Positions 63,484-64,000 of a DNA stretch of 64,000 nt are shown piece after piece (the stretch's first letter is position 1; each line of letters begins with the position of its first letter). The position numbers and the translations under genes are program-made. Where the stretch lies: positions 54,841,451-54,905,450 of the forward strand of contig NC_080164.1 of assembly GCF_950295315.1 (NCBI RefSeq). Reading direction: 5' to 3'. Below the pieces are notes generated by a model. The model was not told the DNA's origin and made no database searches. It was given only the letters and a program-made list of their open reading frames with translations. Origin of the DNA: Erinaceus europaeus (lineage: Eukaryota; Chordata; Mammalia; Eulipotyphla; Erinaceidae).

Positions 63484-63567
63484 AGACTTGCTTTATTTTT
63501 ACATAGAATTGATAGGTTTATAAATGAATTTGAGATTTGTGTTTAAATACTTAATAACAACTAGGCT

Positions 63568-63846
63568 GGGAGTCCGGCGGTAGTGCAGTGGGTTAAGCGC
63601 ATGTGGCGGGAAGTGCAAGGACCGGCATAAGGATCCTGGTTGGATCCCCTGGCTCCCCACCTGCAGGGGAATCACTTCACAGTTGGTGAAGCAGGTCTGT
63701 AGGTGTCTATCTCTCCCCCTCTCTGTCTTCCCCTCCTCTTTCCATTTCTCTCTGTCCTATCCAAGAACAAGGACATCAATAATAACTGCAACAATAAAAC
63801 AACAAGGGCAACAAAAGGGAATGAATAAATCTTAAAAAAAAAAAAA
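63568..63846 (+). repeat. SINE-A
   Basis: GGGAGTCCGGCGGTAGTGCA head; duplication AACTAGGCT at 63559-63567 and 63847-63855. Confidence 0.95.
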
Positions 63847-63870
63847 AACTAGGCTTAAAATTTATAACCA

Positions 63871-64000
63871 TTGGGAGCTGGGCGGTAGCACAGCGGGTTA
63901 AGCGCACATGGCACAAAGCCCAAGGGTTGGCGAAGGATCTTGGCTCAAGCCCCCAGCTCCCCACCTGCAGGAAGTCACTTCGCAAGCATGAAGCAGATCT
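63871..64000 (+). repeat. SINE-A, cut by window edge
   Basis: GGGAGCTGGGCGGTAGCACA head and first part of the body; continues beyond the window. Confidence 0.92.

Noticed and set aside
1..64000. A previously undescribed multi-gene system
   Set aside because: No gene clusters, operons, defence modules or conserved unknown coding sequences were seen; the novelty here is in mobile-element structure.

Overview
This window reads as mammalian nuclear DNA, most likely from a hedgehog (Erinaceidae, probably Erinaceus). Four signals point there. (1) Over 80 copies of tRNA-derived SINEs of the insectivore/hedgehog type are present. (2) One fragment encodes the C-terminal part of a Vingi-type non-LTR retrotransposon, a clade reported among mammals only from hedgehogs (from memory). 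(3) Mammal-wide relics (MIR, L2, MER5) are present. (4) There are no dense coding regions, operons or prokaryotic signals. No intact protein-coding gene could be recognised; nearly every longer open frame is a shadow of a repeat.

Working names used below. SINE-A: head like GGCGGTAGCGCAGTGGGTT, B box GGTTCGAGCCC, body with CTGCAGGGGAGTCGCTTCAC, tail (AAC/AAT)n then GGGCAACAAAAGGGAATAAA. 'A-long' copies carry an extra 3' module (GGCCTCCAGGAGCAGTGGAT ... AGCAATAACCCTGGAGGC). SINE-B: head GGGCCGGGTGGTGGCACACC, body GGTGAAGCAGTGCTGCAGGT. SINE-C: head GGTCCGGGAGGTGGCGCAGT, body CTGGTTCTTTCTCTCT. SINE-D: head GGAGATAGCATAATGGTTAT, body AGAGCTGAGCAGTGCTCTGG. These probably correspond to the published hedgehog ERI-type SINEs. 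'Family F' is a non-coding, poly(A)-ended retroposon up to about 1.56 kb that I cannot name; nine copies or fragments are listed. L1 denotes the resident L1 lineage, with a recognisable ORF2 C-terminus and a 3' UTR ending TTAATTCCCCAATAAAGAAA.

Layout. 1-7 kb: SINE-B clusters, an inverted L1 3' end, a small hAT-like DNA transposon and a CCTT/CCCT tract. 7.7-8.8 kb: a family F copy invaded twice by family F. 9-14 kb: SINEs, L2 and quieter sequence. 14.7-16.6 kb: an older family F copy carrying a solo LTR and a 20-bp Vingi micro-insertion. 17-19 kb: L1 and SINEs. 19.7-20.5 kb: a CpG-island-like promoter, the only clear sign of a nearby gene. 21-26 kb: three family F copies and an L1/F chimera. 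27-31 kb: SINEs, L2, MER5 and a U6 snRNA/SINE chimera. 32.2-35.8 kb: the full-length family F copy and an internally deleted one. 36-43 kb: SINEs, MIR and quiet sequence. 43-47 kb: L1 copies, one split by a second solo LTR. 47.5-48.9 kb: the Vingi fragment, probably inside an ERV LTR. 49-64 kb: SINE-A/B/D copies, L2/MIR/L1 relics and simple repeats.

The window behaves as an archive of retrotransposition. L1-encoded machinery evidently mobilised the SINEs, family F and U6 RNA, because these copies have A-rich tails and direct repeats of about 10-17 bp. Template switching and tail-less integration left several unusual junctions, which are the most informative part of the sequence. I saw no new multi-gene system.
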